The position numbers and the translations under genes were made by a program. 60,403 nt of DNA from Anaerolineae bacterium. GTDB lineage: Bacteria > Chloroflexota > Anaerolineae > DRVO01. Positions 33,062 to 41,494 of this stretch are shown piece by piece. The stretch spans positions 1 to 60,403 of the forward strand of contig JABLXR010000021.1 of assembly GCA_013178015.1 (NCBI GenBank). Direction: 5' to 3'. The notes under the pieces are model-generated. The model ran no database searches. It was not told where the DNA came from and was given only the letters and a program-made list of their open reading frames with translations. The stretch's first letter is position 1. Every line of letters begins with the position of its first letter.

Positions 33062-33112
33062 TGTGGATAAGTAGCGGCAAACCTGTCAACATCGGGCAAT
33101 AATTGTTGATAA
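33062..33112. other. AT-rich patch with DnaA-box-like 9-mers
   Basis: TGTGGATAA (33062-33070) is the exact complement of the DnaA box TTATCCACA, and TGTTGATAA (33104-33112) differs by one base. Between them lie CAACA..TGTTG inverted arms. It sits in the 286-bp divergent gap between the toxin-antitoxin operon and yccF; the rest of the gap is featureless. Confidence 0.4.
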
Positions 33113-33247
33113 GTCCTTAACGCAGAAGGTCGGCCACGGGCCCAGGGCTTACCGGTTCGGTTCGCCTCCTGGCCCTCAGGCGGCGGCGCGCCTATAGTGG
33201 TGGCGCTCGGCGGAGGACGCCTATCCACGACGGAGGGAGGCGAGGCG

Positions 33248-33664
33248 GTGGCGAGCGCGAGCCGGAACCCCGGCTGTCTCATACAGCTTCTGTGGTTCGC
33301 TCTGATCGGCTGGTGGGCGGGCCAGGCCTGGATCGCGGTGGCCTGGTTCCTGATGGTCACCATCGTGGGCATTCCCCTGGGCATCGCCATGCTCAATCAC
33401 CTGCCCAAGGTGATCGCCCTGCGGGACCCCAGCGCCGTCGGTGTGACCATCACCTACGCGGGGGACCGCGTCTACGTGTCTGGGGTGCACGGCGTGCCCC
33501 AACGCAACTTTCTTTTGCGGGCCGTCTACTTTGTGCTCATCGGCTGGTGGCTGACCGCCCTGTGGATGGAGGCCGCCTACGCCATCTCGCTGACCATCAT
33601 CGGGCTGCCCCTGGGCTTCTGGATGTTCGACCGAGTGCCGGCTCTGCTCACCCTCAAGCGCTAG
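33248..33664 (+). CDS. yccF: YccF-domain inner membrane protein
   Basis: The 138-aa protein has two repeats of the YccF domain: LIQLLWFALIGWWAGQAWIAVAW..IVGIPLGIAMLNHLP (first) and AVYFVLIGWWLTALWMEAAYA..IIGLPLGFWMFDRVP (second). About four membrane helices. GTG 33248 follows GGAGGGAGG. Function unknown. Confidence 0.85.
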   Translation: MASASRNPGCLIQLLWFALIGWWAGQAWIAVAWFLMVTIVGIPLGIAMLNHLPKVIALRDPSAVGVTITYAGDRVYVSGVHGVPQRNFLLRAVYFVLIGWWLTALWMEAAYAISLTIIGLPLGFWMFDRVPALLTLKR

Positions 33665-33690
33665 ATACTCGTCCGTTGGAGGTGACCACC

Positions 33691-34677
33691 GTGGCTCAGA
33701 GCTACGAGACGCTGGAGATCCGACCGTATCAGGCTATGTGCATCGTCTGCCGTCTGGCAGCGGGGGAGAGGGATGCCGGGGGCGGCCGCCTGGGGGAAAT
33801 CCTCCGCGCGGTACGGGAGAAGCCCTACCGCCCGGTCACCCTTCGCGCCCAGGTCAGCAGCGTCTATGCCTTCCAGAATCCGGGCCGGGCCGAGGACACC
33901 CCCGAAGGCGAGCTGTACAACACCAAGCGCGACCTGGACCTGCTCCAGCGCCTGGGGCTGACGCCGGGGACGGTGATGCCGGCCATAGACCTGTTCGACC
34001 TGCTCCTGCGCCTAGTCCCCTCGGCACAAGGTATCTGCGGCTACGGCGAGGTCACGTCGGAGGCCTGGCGCGGCTGCCCACGGGCCGAGAGCGGTGACTA
34101 CGAACGCGGGCGGGAGAAGGGTCTGTCCTTCGTCATCCCGGGAAGGACGACGGAGGAGATGGCCCGAGCCAAGGAGGAGTCGGCCCGAGCCATCTACGAA
34201 GCAGAACACCTCTACATTCGTCCCCACCACGTGATGTGCATGACCTGCTTCTATGGGGGGCATCTGGACAACCTGGCCCCCATCGAGGAGGACAACCTCT
34301 ACGAGGCCATCGTCGCCATCCAGCGCCGCCCGGAGATCCCTATCACTCTCATCGCCGGGCCCTGCATGATCTGCCCCCCCTGCCATATGTACGACCCGGA
34401 GACGAACTGGTGCTACCTGAGCGTGGGCATCGGGCTGCGGGACGAGAAGAAGGACCTGGACGTGCTCCAGCGCCTGGGGCTCAGCTACGGTGACACGCTG
34501 CCGGCGCGGGAGTACCTGAAGCTGCTCTACGAGCGGATACCCTCCACTCGACTCATCTGCGCCTACGGCGACGGCATCCAGCGGGCCTACTCCTGGCGTG
34601 TCTGCGATGACCCCGAGGGCAGCGAGCGCTACCGCAAGGGCCGTGAGGCCGGGCTGGGAGTGACCCGTGATGCGTGA
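33691..34677 (+). CDS. Duplicated Cys-rich DUF1284-like protein
   Basis: The 328-aa protein is two tandem halves. Both begin with an IRP..MC..C segment (LEIRPYQAMCIVC at about 8; LYIRPHHVMCMTC at about 177), carry LDLLQRLGLTPG or LDVLQRLGLSYG, and end ICGYGE or ICAYGD plus GREKGL or GREAGL. The second half keeps a metal-binding CMICPPCHMYDPETNWCY cluster, while the first has AQVSSVYAFQNPGR with all these Cys lost. This resembles a duplicated DUF1284. GGAGGTGA precedes GTG 33691. Its last codons are built from the low-complexity repeat that follows. Function unknown. Confidence 0.65.
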   Translation: MAQSYETLEIRPYQAMCIVCRLAAGERDAGGGRLGEILRAVREKPYRPVTLRAQVSSVYAFQNPGRAEDTPEGELYNTKRDLDLLQRLGLTPGTVMPAIDLFDLLLRLVPSAQGICGYGEVTSEAWRGCPRAESGDYERGREKGLSFVIPGRTTEEMARAKEESARAIYEAEHLYIRPHHVMCMTCFYGGHLDNLAPIEEDNLYEAIVAIQRRPEIPITLIAGPCMICPPCHMYDPETNWCYLSVGIGLRDEKKDLDVLQRLGLSYGDTLPAREYLKLLYERIPSTRLICAYGDGIQRAYSWRVCDDPEGSERYRKGREAGLGVTRDA

Positions 34678-34733
34678 GGCGTGACTCGTGACACCTGACG
34701 CGTGGGGAGCGCTGTGCGATAGCCTCACGCATC
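34669..34733. terminator. 12-bp inverted repeat GATGCGTGAGGC/GCCTCACGCATC at convergent gene ends
   Basis: 34669-34680 and 34722-34733 are perfect complements. The loop is made of CGTGAC-type low-complexity units related to the first 28 bases of the window. The stem begins inside the last codons of the Cys-rich protein gene. Confidence 0.6.
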
Positions 34734-34745
34734 GCCGGTCATGCT

Positions 34746-35729
34746 TCACCTGCCGCCAGCTGGTGGCGTGGGAATCCCGGAGCCCGCCCCGCTGAGCGAC
34801 TTGAGGTACTCCACGATGGCATCCAGCTCACCGGGCTGTATGCGGCCGGAGTAGTCTGGCATGAGCGCGGGCGGAAAGCCCTCGCGCACCTCCTGGTGTG
34901 CCTCCAGGATAGATCGGCGCAGGTAATCCTCGTTCGCCATGACCACTGTGCCATCCATGAGAGTGACGTTGCTGCCGTAGAGCCCGAAGAAGGTCGGAGC
35001 CAGCGACGCGCTGCCGTCCACCGTGTGACACAGCAGGCAGCCAAAGCGCTCCACCGACGCAGCTCCCGCGGCTGCCAGTGGATCCAGGGCCGGCTCCGGC
35101 GTGGCAGGAGCGATACTGGCTGCCCACCCCGGATTGGGCAGCGAGGGGTTGAGCACCGCCACAGGGAAGGAGTACACGTAGTCGTTGGACCACACCCCGC
35201 CGTGGCAGGCGATGCAGCCCGGCACTCTCCCGGCGACCTGCACCGCGCCATCGGGGCCGTACTCGGCCCAGAACCAGTCGTTGTGGCCGGGGTTGTAGTC
35301 CGGCTGCTTCTGCATCACCGAGACAAAGCGGAGAGTGCGGTCGGCTCCGTAGTTCTCCAGCACGATGGTGGCGGCATTGGGCAGATGCCCCGGTCGGAGT
35401 TGAATCTCCTCTACTAGGTCCGGGCTGAGGTAGGCGGTCAGCCACTCTCCATGTGGGCTCTGGCCGCGGTAGAAGACGCCCTTACCCGGGATGGTGTCCC
35501 ACTGCTGGCGGTAGTTGGCGTTCTGCAGTTCCACCCAGAGCCGCGTGGCCACTGCCTCGTTGAGGGGCGCCTCCAGCACCGAGGGCAACGCGGGGGTAGG
35601 GGTCAGGCCGCCCTGCGCCGCCACCCCTACGGACCATCGGCCTTCACGGCCCGGCGACAGGGCCAGGAGCGCCAACAGGCCGGTGCAGGCGACGAGGATC
35701 ACTAGCCGGATGTGTTGCCGGTCTCCCAC
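34746..35729 (-). CDS. Exported dihaem protein: cytochrome P460-like domain plus cytochrome c domain
   Basis: About 327 aa. An N-terminal hydrophobic segment is followed by a P460-like domain (WVELQNANYRQQWDTIPGKG.., NPGHNDWFWAEYGPDG, haem motif CIACH at about 170) and a COX2-type cytochrome c domain (CLLCH at about 230, MPDYSG with the axial Met). P460 proteins bind a modified haem and can oxidise hydroxylamine or NO-type substrates. It is a paralogue of the tetrahaem protein encoded just upstream on the same strand. GTG 35729 has AGGAGG 7 nt upstream. Confidence 0.8.
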   Translation of the reverse strand: MGDRQHIRLVILVACTGLLALLALSPGREGRWSVGVAAQGGLTPTPALPSVLEAPLNEAVATRLWVELQNANYRQQWDTIPGKGVFYRGQSPHGEWLTAYLSPDLVEEIQLRPGHLPNAATIVLENYGADRTLRFVSVMQKQPDYNPGHNDWFWAEYGPDGAVQVAGRVPGCIACHGGVWSNDYVYSFPVAVLNPSLPNPGWAASIAPATPEPALDPLAAAGAASVERFGCLLCHTVDGSASLAPTFFGLYGSNVTLMDGTVVMANEDYLRRSILEAHQEVREGFPPALMPDYSGRIQPGELDAIVEYLKSLSGAGSGIPTPPAGGR

Positions 35730-35852
35730 TTCATTACCTCCTTCGCTGCGGCGGTGGACACAAGGTCCGGCAGGCAATGGCCACCGCCTGCCGGACCGAT
35801 TCGGCTGTCCTGAGCGTAGCGACGGGAGGATTCCTGCCCCTCGTCCCGTCTG

Positions 35853-37526
35853 CTAGCTAAGGCTTCTGATGTAGGCGATCAGAACTTCGACTTCTTGATC
35901 GTCGAGCAGGCCGGCGTAGTTGGGCATCAGTTGCCCCGGGAACCCTTCCACCGTCTGCTGGTGAGCGCCGAGTATGGAGCGCCGTAGGTACTCCTCATCC
36001 GCCACCACCTGCTCGCCCGTGTCCAGGGTCACGGTGCTGCCGTACAGGCCCTGGAAGGTAGGACCGATAAGGATCTGTCCGGTGGACGTGTGACAGGTGA
36101 AGCAGCCCATCTGCAGCGCCACCAGCCGGCCCTCCTCGGCCAGAGCCGGCGGCACAGTGGCCGCCGCCTCCGGAGTGGCGGCCGGCGCTTCCGCTTCGCC
36201 CAGAGTGCGCAGGTAGGCCACCATGGCCTCTATCTGCTCCGGTGTGGTGAGCGTGGAGTAATCGGGCATGATGCCGCCAGGGAAGCCCTCCACCACCTGG
36301 GCGTGGGCGGCGATGATGGACCGGCGCAGGTACTCCTCATCCGCCACCACCTGCTCACCCGTATCCAGGGTCACACTGCTACCATAGAGCCCCAGGAAGG
36401 TAGGACCGATGAGAGGAGTGCCCGTAGTAGTGTGGCAGGTCAGGCAACCGAGTTGCTGCACGTACTGACGGCCTGCCTGCGCCAGCGAGGTCTCCGCCGG
36501 CACCGTGACCGTAGGTGCGGGGGTGGCCATGGCGGCGCCCGGGTTGGGGACCGACGGGTTTATCGGAGCGATGGGAGCAGAGAAGATGTAGTCGTTAGAC
36601 CAAACCGAGCCGTGGCAGGAGATGCAGCCGGGCACCGCCCCCGCAATGTCGAGGGCGCCTCCAGGGCCGTACTTGGCCCAGAACCAGTCATTGTGGCCGG
36701 GGTTGTACCCCTCCCGCTTCCACATGACGGTGTAGGCATCGAGGGTGCGGTCCTCGAGGTAGTTCTCCTTGACGATGATGGCCCCGTCAGGCATGGAGCC
36801 GGACTGGCTCGCTACGGCCAGGGCCGCCTCTGGGTTCAGGTAGGTGGAAAGCAGCATGCCGTGGGGGAACTGGCCAGTGTAGAAGGTGCCCTTGCCGGGG
36901 ATGGTGGACCAGTTGTCCTGATAATCCGCCTGCTGCAGTATCTGCCAGAGCTCTTGGGCCAGCTGTTGATCCTCGGCGGCCCGGTCTGCTGTCGGAGTGG
37001 CAGCGGGCGCGGCGGCCGCTACCGGGGCGGCGAGGGCCTCTAAGAAGGCCATCAGAGCATCCATCTGCTCGCCGGTGATGGCCCCAGAGTAGTCCGGCAT
37101 CACAAGGCCGGGGAAGCCCTCCACCGGCCGGTCGTGGAAGCTGACGATGGCACGCCTCAGATAGGCGTCCGTGGCCTCGACGATGAAGCCGCCCTCCAGC
37201 CGGAGCATGCTGCCGTACAGGCCTCTGAACGAGGGCCCGATGAGCCGCCTCTCGGTCAGGCTGTGACAGGAGAGGCAACCGAGACGGCGGGCGTACTCCC
37301 GGCCCGCCTGTATGAGGGCGATCTGCATGGGGGAGGCGCCCTCGGGGATGGGCACCAGGGCGGCAGGAGCGGGCGGCAGGGCCGTAGCGCCGGTCACGGC
37401 GCCGGGGGCCTGGGCCGCCACCGCGGCAGGTGAAGCCGGAGACGCTAGCGACAGAGCCGCCAGCAAGACCACCGCCACGACCGCGACCGCCCACCAGAGG
37501 GTTTTCGACTTGGTGCTCAGACTCAT
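35853..37526 (-). CDS. Exported tetrahaem protein: cytochrome c - P460-like - cytochrome c - cytochrome c
   Basis: About 557 aa with an N-terminal membrane anchor or signal (LWWAVAVVAVVLLAALSLA). Four CxxCH motifs: CLSCH (84-88), CISCH (about 300, inside the P460-like domain with NPGHNDWFWAKYGPGG), CLTCH (about 360) and CFTCH (about 474). The three cytochrome c domains are of the cytochrome oxidase subunit II C-terminal type, each with a VMPDYSG/IMPDYST/LMPNYAG Met ligand. The last two are near duplicates. ATG 37526 follows AGGAGG. It probably relays electrons from the P460 centre to a terminal oxidase outside the membrane. Confidence 0.85.
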   Translation of the reverse strand: MSLSTKSKTLWWAVAVVAVVLLAALSLASPASPAAVAAQAPGAVTGATALPPAPAALVPIPEGASPMQIALIQAGREYARRLGCLSCHSLTERRLIGPSFRGLYGSMLRLEGGFIVEATDAYLRRAIVSFHDRPVEGFPGLVMPDYSGAITGEQMDALMAFLEALAAPVAAAAPAATPTADRAAEDQQLAQELWQILQQADYQDNWSTIPGKGTFYTGQFPHGMLLSTYLNPEAALAVASQSGSMPDGAIIVKENYLEDRTLDAYTVMWKREGYNPGHNDWFWAKYGPGGALDIAGAVPGCISCHGSVWSNDYIFSAPIAPINPSVPNPGAAMATPAPTVTVPAETSLAQAGRQYVQQLGCLTCHTTTGTPLIGPTFLGLYGSSVTLDTGEQVVADEEYLRRSIIAAHAQVVEGFPGGIMPDYSTLTTPEQIEAMVAYLRTLGEAEAPAATPEAAATVPPALAEEGRLVALQMGCFTCHTSTGQILIGPTFQGLYGSTVTLDTGEQVVADEEYLRRSILGAHQQTVEGFPGQLMPNYAGLLDDQEVEVLIAYIRSLS

Positions 37527-37779
37527 CACTGGACCTCCTACGATACCGCTAACACCATGGCGTAGTGCACCGAGGAAGGAGGGGCAGGTGCTCCTTCCGC
37601 CGCCAACGACACGACTGGTGGCACCGCCGGGCTCGGGCGAGCGCGACAGCACACCTGTCAGGTACACTATTACAGCGGGCTGACCGGGCTGTCAACCCGG
37701 ATAGCCATGCCGGTCTTCATCCCGAGTGCCGCGTGTCGCGGCGTGGCAAGTTCCGACGCAGCGACGCCAGATCCCCTGC

Positions 37780-37801
37780 GGGCGATCCTGGGCAATCGCC
37801 C
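37780..37801. other. Hairpin GGGCGAT-N8-ATCGCCC in divergent gap
   Basis: A perfect 7-bp stem in the 506-bp gap between the tetrahaem cytochrome gene (minus) and the flavoprotein gene (plus). Apart from this and the -10 box at 37972 I see nothing else in the gap. Confidence 0.4.
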
Positions 37802-37971
37802 CAGGCCCGCGAACGTCCGCACAGGGCCCCTCGCGGTTGAGAGGTAGCCGGCATGTCATGTCCGTCTCCCGCTAGCCGGGGACGGCTGAGGCGTATCGGG
37901 CCTCGGAATGACACCGGGCAGCCAGTTCCTCACGATGCCGTGGCCCAGTCCAGCGATCCAGGCCGATGGTG

Positions 37972-37977
37972 TACAAT
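37972..37977 (+). promoter_or_regulatory. -10 box TACAAT for flavoprotein gene
   Basis: TACAAT lies 56 nt before the ATG at 38033; no convincing -35. The same GTACAAT context recurs at 28390, 48408 and 5457. Confidence 0.45.
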
Positions 37978-38032
37978 GCCTCTCACCGCCCGTTGGGCCG
38001 GCGGCATTCTGAATGCTGGTTGGAGGGTTAGC

Positions 38033-39370
38033 ATGAGAGAAGTGGACGTCCTCATCGTAGGCGGCAGCGTGGCAGGCAGCATCGCCGCCGTCACCGCCCG
38101 CAGGAACTACCCCGAGGCCAGCATCCTGGTGGTGCGGCCCGAGCCTCGCACCGTGGTTCCCTGCGGCATTCCCTACCTTTTCGGCACCCTGGGTTCCTGC
38201 GAGCTCAACCTCACGCCGGCAGACCGGCTGCCCTCGCACCGAGTGGACCTGCTCGTCGACCGGGTCAGCAGCATAGACCGTACCGGTCACCAGGCCACCA
38301 CCGAGGGGGGCGAGACGATCGCCTGGCGCCGCCTGATCCTGGCCACAGGCTCCACCCCCATCGTGCCCCCCATCCCCGGATCGGACCTGCCGGGCGTGTT
38401 CCGGGTGGTCAAGCAGGTGGAATACTTGGAGCAGATGCTGGAGGCCATGCGCCAGGCCAGGGACGTGGTCTTCGTGGGCTGCGGCCTCATCGGGCTGGAG
38501 CTGGCGGACGAGTTTCGCAAGCAGGGACTCAACGTGACCGTGGTGGAGATGATGTCCCGCTGCCTGGAGTTGGTGTTCGACGAGGAGGTCTCCCGCGTGG
38601 CCGAGGAGGAGATCCAGAAGCGCGGCATCGGCCTGCGCACCGCCACCCGGCTCACCGCGGTCGAGGGCCAGGAACGGGCGGAGGCGGTCGTGCTCAGCAG
38701 CGGCGAGCGCCTCCCTGCCGACCTGGTGGTCTTCGGCATCGGCGTGCACCCCAACGTGGAGCTGGCCCAGGCCGCCGGCCTCCATCTGGTGGAGGGGGCC
38801 GGGGTATGGGTGGATCGGTTCATGCGCACCAGCGACCCTAGCATCTTCGCCGCGGGCGACTGTGCCGCCAAGTCCACCTACCTGACCGGGGCTCTCTCGG
38901 GGGTGAAGCTGGCCTCGGTGGCCTCTGCCGAGGCGCGGGTGGCCGGAGCGAACCTCTTCGACCTGCGCCGGGAGTTCCCGGGTGTGGTGGGGGCCTACTC
39001 CACCAAGATCGGCGACGTAGCCATGGGGCTGGCAGGAGTAGACGAGAAGGGCGCCCGCGCCCTGGCGATAGACTGCGTCACTGGCTCGGCTCAGGCGACG
39101 GACAAGCACCCGGGAGCCATGCCCGGGGCCACCATGACCAGGGTGAAGCTAGTGTTCCGGCGACACGACGGTCTCCTCATCGGGGGGCAGGTCGTGGGCG
39201 GCGACACTACTGGGGAGATGGTCAATACCATTGCGGTGATGATCCAGAGCCGGATGACGGCTCATCAGGTGGCCTCCATTCAGGTGGGCACCCACCCGGC
39301 CCTGACGGCCTCGCCCGGACACTACCAGCTCTTCAATGCTGCCGAGATGGCTCTCATGCGGATGGGGTAG
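38033..39370 (+). CDS. FAD-dependent pyridine nucleotide-disulfide oxidoreductase (CoA-disulfide reductase/NADH oxidase type)
   Basis: About 445 aa. FAD site VLIVGGSVAGSIAA (residues 5-18), a single Cys in VVPCGIPYLFG matching the redox Cys of CoA-disulfide reductases and NADH oxidases, NAD site VVFVGCGLIGLELADEF, and the second FAD segment IFAAGDCA. The C-terminal domain is the dimerisation type. GGAGGG precedes the ATG. It is divergent from the cytochrome genes and may act in redox balance; the electron acceptor is uncertain. Confidence 0.85.
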   Translation: MREVDVLIVGGSVAGSIAAVTARRNYPEASILVVRPEPRTVVPCGIPYLFGTLGSCELNLTPADRLPSHRVDLLVDRVSSIDRTGHQATTEGGETIAWRRLILATGSTPIVPPIPGSDLPGVFRVVKQVEYLEQMLEAMRQARDVVFVGCGLIGLELADEFRKQGLNVTVVEMMSRCLELVFDEEVSRVAEEEIQKRGIGLRTATRLTAVEGQERAEAVVLSSGERLPADLVVFGIGVHPNVELAQAAGLHLVEGAGVWVDRFMRTSDPSIFAAGDCAAKSTYLTGALSGVKLASVASAEARVAGANLFDLRREFPGVVGAYSTKIGDVAMGLAGVDEKGARALAIDCVTGSAQATDKHPGAMPGATMTRVKLVFRRHDGLLIGGQVVGGDTTGEMVNTIAVMIQSRMTAHQVASIQVGTHPALTASPGHYQLFNAAEMALMRMG

Positions 39371-39372
39371 GA

Positions 39373-39473
39373 GAGGAGACAGGGGAGGGCAGGAGACCGA
39401 ACAGTGGCGGCCACTATCTGCTGCCTGCTGTCTCCTTCCCTCCTGTCTACTGTCTCCTGTTTCCTCCCCTCAG
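39373..39473. terminator. GGAGAC-rich / GTCTCC-rich inverted tract between convergent genes
   Basis: A purine-rich left part (GGAGACAGGGGAGGG..) pairs imperfectly with a pyrimidine-rich right part (GTCTCCTTCCCTCC..). Same style as 7468-7589 and again exactly between convergent genes. Confidence 0.55.
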
Positions 39474-39715
39474 ATCTCCGAGAGGCCGAACTCGCTCTCG
39501 ATGAGGGCCACGCCGGCCGGTGTCAGGCTGAAGAGGCCGGTGGGAAGGCGCCGGATGAGGCCGCGGGCTTCCAACAAGTCGACCGCCTCCGCAGTCTGCT
39601 CGTCGGCTAGACCGTGCAGGTCGCCCAGGGCGCGGAGGTCGGCCTGGGCCTCCGTATTGCCTCCAGTGACCTTGTAGAAGCGCTGGAGCAGGTGATGTGC
39701 TTCTCGCTCTCGCAT
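39470..39715 (-). CDS. Small winged-helix-like protein
   Basis: The 81-aa protein is predicted mostly helical with a late beta-wing: ADEQTAEAVDLLEARGLIRRLPTGLFSLTPAGVALIE resembles a recognition helix plus wing of MarR/PadR-like proteins. It lacks an obvious partner domain. Possibly a small regulator; the ribosome site is weak. Confidence 0.55.
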   Translation of the reverse strand: MREREAHHLLQRFYKVTGGNTEAQADLRALGDLHGLADEQTAEAVDLLEARGLIRRLPTGLFSLTPAGVALIESEFGLSEI

Positions 39716-39764
39716 GGCGTCTCACTCTTACGTTAGGGGTCATGGGAGAAACGGCCCGGTTGGC

Positions 39765-40697
39765 TTACGGGACGCCGCGAACCATGTCCAGGGGCGGGTG
39801 TCGGGCGTACTCCTCAGCGGGGTGATAGTGGACGTACACCCGGCGCAACAGGTCTATTCTGTCATAGAGCCGTCTCTCCACCTGAGACGCGATCCGGTCC
39901 CCTTCGGCCACGGTCAGGTCACCGTCCACGCCTATGGTCAAGGCGACCACCAAGTACGGGCCGAACCGGTGAGCCCGCACATCCTCCACTCGATCCACCC
40001 CCGGCAGCCCCGCCAGGGCCTCTTCGATCTGGCGGGAAAGGGACCTGCCGGGAATGGTGTCCATGAGATCGGCGGAGGACTCTCGCAGGATCTCGATTCC
40101 GGTTCGAAGGATGACCAGCGCCACCAGGGCGCCGACCAGCGGGTCTACCCAGGCGTAACCCCGCCTGCCAAAGAAGATGCCGATGGCCGCAGCACCGGCG
40201 GAGAAGATGTCATTGCGGTGGTCGTAAGCTAGCGCCAGCACGGCGGGGATCTCCGTTCGCCGGCCGACCCGCTGGGTGTAGACGGTGAGCCCGATCTTGA
40301 GGAGGACAGTGCCCAGGGCCACCCACAAGGCAACAGCCGCGGCGCCTCCGAAGGACGTCTCGCCGGTCAGCACGTCGTAGACGCTGTTGACGGCGCTCCA
40401 GAAGATAGACACGGCGGTAGTGATGACGAAGGCGCCCACCACTACAGCAGCGACGCTCTCCAACTGGGTATGGCCATAGGGGTGCTCGGGGTCGGCGGGC
40501 TTACGAGCCAGCCCCACAAACACGCGCACCACCATCAGGTAGGCGACGTCAGAGGTGGAGTTGATTCCATCGGCCAGCAGCGCCGGGCTATGGCCGATGA
40601 CGCCGATAGCGGTCTTCGCCGCCGCCAGCACCACGTTGGCGACCAGGCCCAGGTTTATGGCCAGTATGTTCTGTTGGTGTCGGCTAGGGGCGGGCAT
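39765..40697 (-). CDS. Cation diffusion facilitator (CDF) transporter
   Basis: About 310 aa with six membrane helices and a C-terminal cytoplasmic ferredoxin-like domain. The transport site is formed by ADGINSTSDVAYL (helix 2: Asp/Asn..Asp) and YDHRNDIFSA (helix 5: His..Asp). Asn in place of the helix-2 His/Asp of zinc transporters leans toward manganese or iron, but helix 5 keeps His, so the metal is uncertain. AGAGGAGCCG precedes ATG 40697; an earlier ATG has no site. Confidence 0.85.
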   Translation of the reverse strand: MPAPSRHQQNILAINLGLVANVVLAAAKTAIGVIGHSPALLADGINSTSDVAYLMVVRVFVGLARKPADPEHPYGHTQLESVAAVVVGAFVITTAVSIFWSAVNSVYDVLTGETSFGGAAAVALWVALGTVLLKIGLTVYTQRVGRRTEIPAVLALAYDHRNDIFSAGAAAIGIFFGRRGYAWVDPLVGALVALVILRTGIEILRESSADLMDTIPGRSLSRQIEEALAGLPGVDRVEDVRAHRFGPYLVVALTIGVDGDLTVAEGDRIASQVERRLYDRIDLLRRVYVHYHPAEEYARHPPLDMVRGVP

Positions 40698-40881
40698 CGG
40701 CTCCTCTGAACCAGGCACGTGCACTCATAGTACCTGCTCAGGCCACCTACAGGCCAAGTCGGTCCCCGATGCCGGCCGCCGGAAAGGTGTGGGCACTGGA
40801 GCAGGGGCCCGCTTGCTCGTGGGCTCATCCCGCGCCTGTCCCCACGCGAGAGCAGCAGCATGGCCGAGAGTGGCCCCCACG

Positions 40882-41439
40882 TCAGTCGGCGACGAGGTAG
40901 GCGAAGGCGGCCTCGGTGGCGTCTAGCGGTCCGTCGGAGCAGTCGAAGTACTTCAGACCAAGGGAGGCGCACTCCGCCTGTAGATACCGGCTGAATCGGA
41001 CCATGTCGGCGATGAAGGCGAGCGCCTCGGCGTCCGAGTAGCCCGCGAGCCAGTTAGCCTCGCCGGCGCGGACTTCACGGAGCTTGGCCTCAGGAGTGGC
41101 GGCGGCGTACCCGATGAAGCAGGCTTTCACTCGACCACGATAGTCCTGCATCAACCGCGCCACCGGCCGGGGCAGGAGCGTGTCGCCCTCGATGAGATAC
41201 ATGGGGTGAATGTATTCCTCCTCCAGCAGGTTCACCGCCATGGCCCGCAGGATGGGCCACAGCTTCTCCCCTCTCACCTCGGAAGGGTCGTCCGGGTCTA
41301 GGCCGAACTCGGGCAGCCCGCGGGCGAGCCCCATCATGAGCACGTCTACCGAGAAGTAAGGTATGCCCCGGCGCGTGAGGAGATGCCGTGCCAGCGTGGA
41401 CCTGCCCGCCCTCGAAGCACCACCCACCAGGTACAGCAC
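40882..41439 (-). CDS. P-loop kinase-like protein
   Basis: The 185-aa protein has Walker A GGASRAGRST (residues 6-15) directly after the first strand, a FSVDVLMMG segment and IEGDTLLP. This layout fits small-molecule or shikimate/adenylate-kinase-like ATPases. GTG start with GGAGGG upstream. Substrate unknown. Confidence 0.7.
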   Translation of the reverse strand: MLYLVGGASRAGRSTLARHLLTRRGIPYFSVDVLMMGLARGLPEFGLDPDDPSEVRGEKLWPILRAMAVNLLEEEYIHPMYLIEGDTLLPRPVARLMQDYRGRVKACFIGYAAATPEAKLREVRAGEANWLAGYSDAEALAFIADMVRFSRYLQAECASLGLKYFDCSDGPLDATEAAFAYLVAD

Positions 41440-41494
41440 GCGCCGGAGTCCCTCCTACGGAGTCGGTCGGCCCTGCCGGGCCGGTACCACCGCG

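Noticed and set aside
33062-33112. Chromosomal origin of replication
   Set aside because: Only two DnaA-like boxes and no replication genes around; too weak to call.
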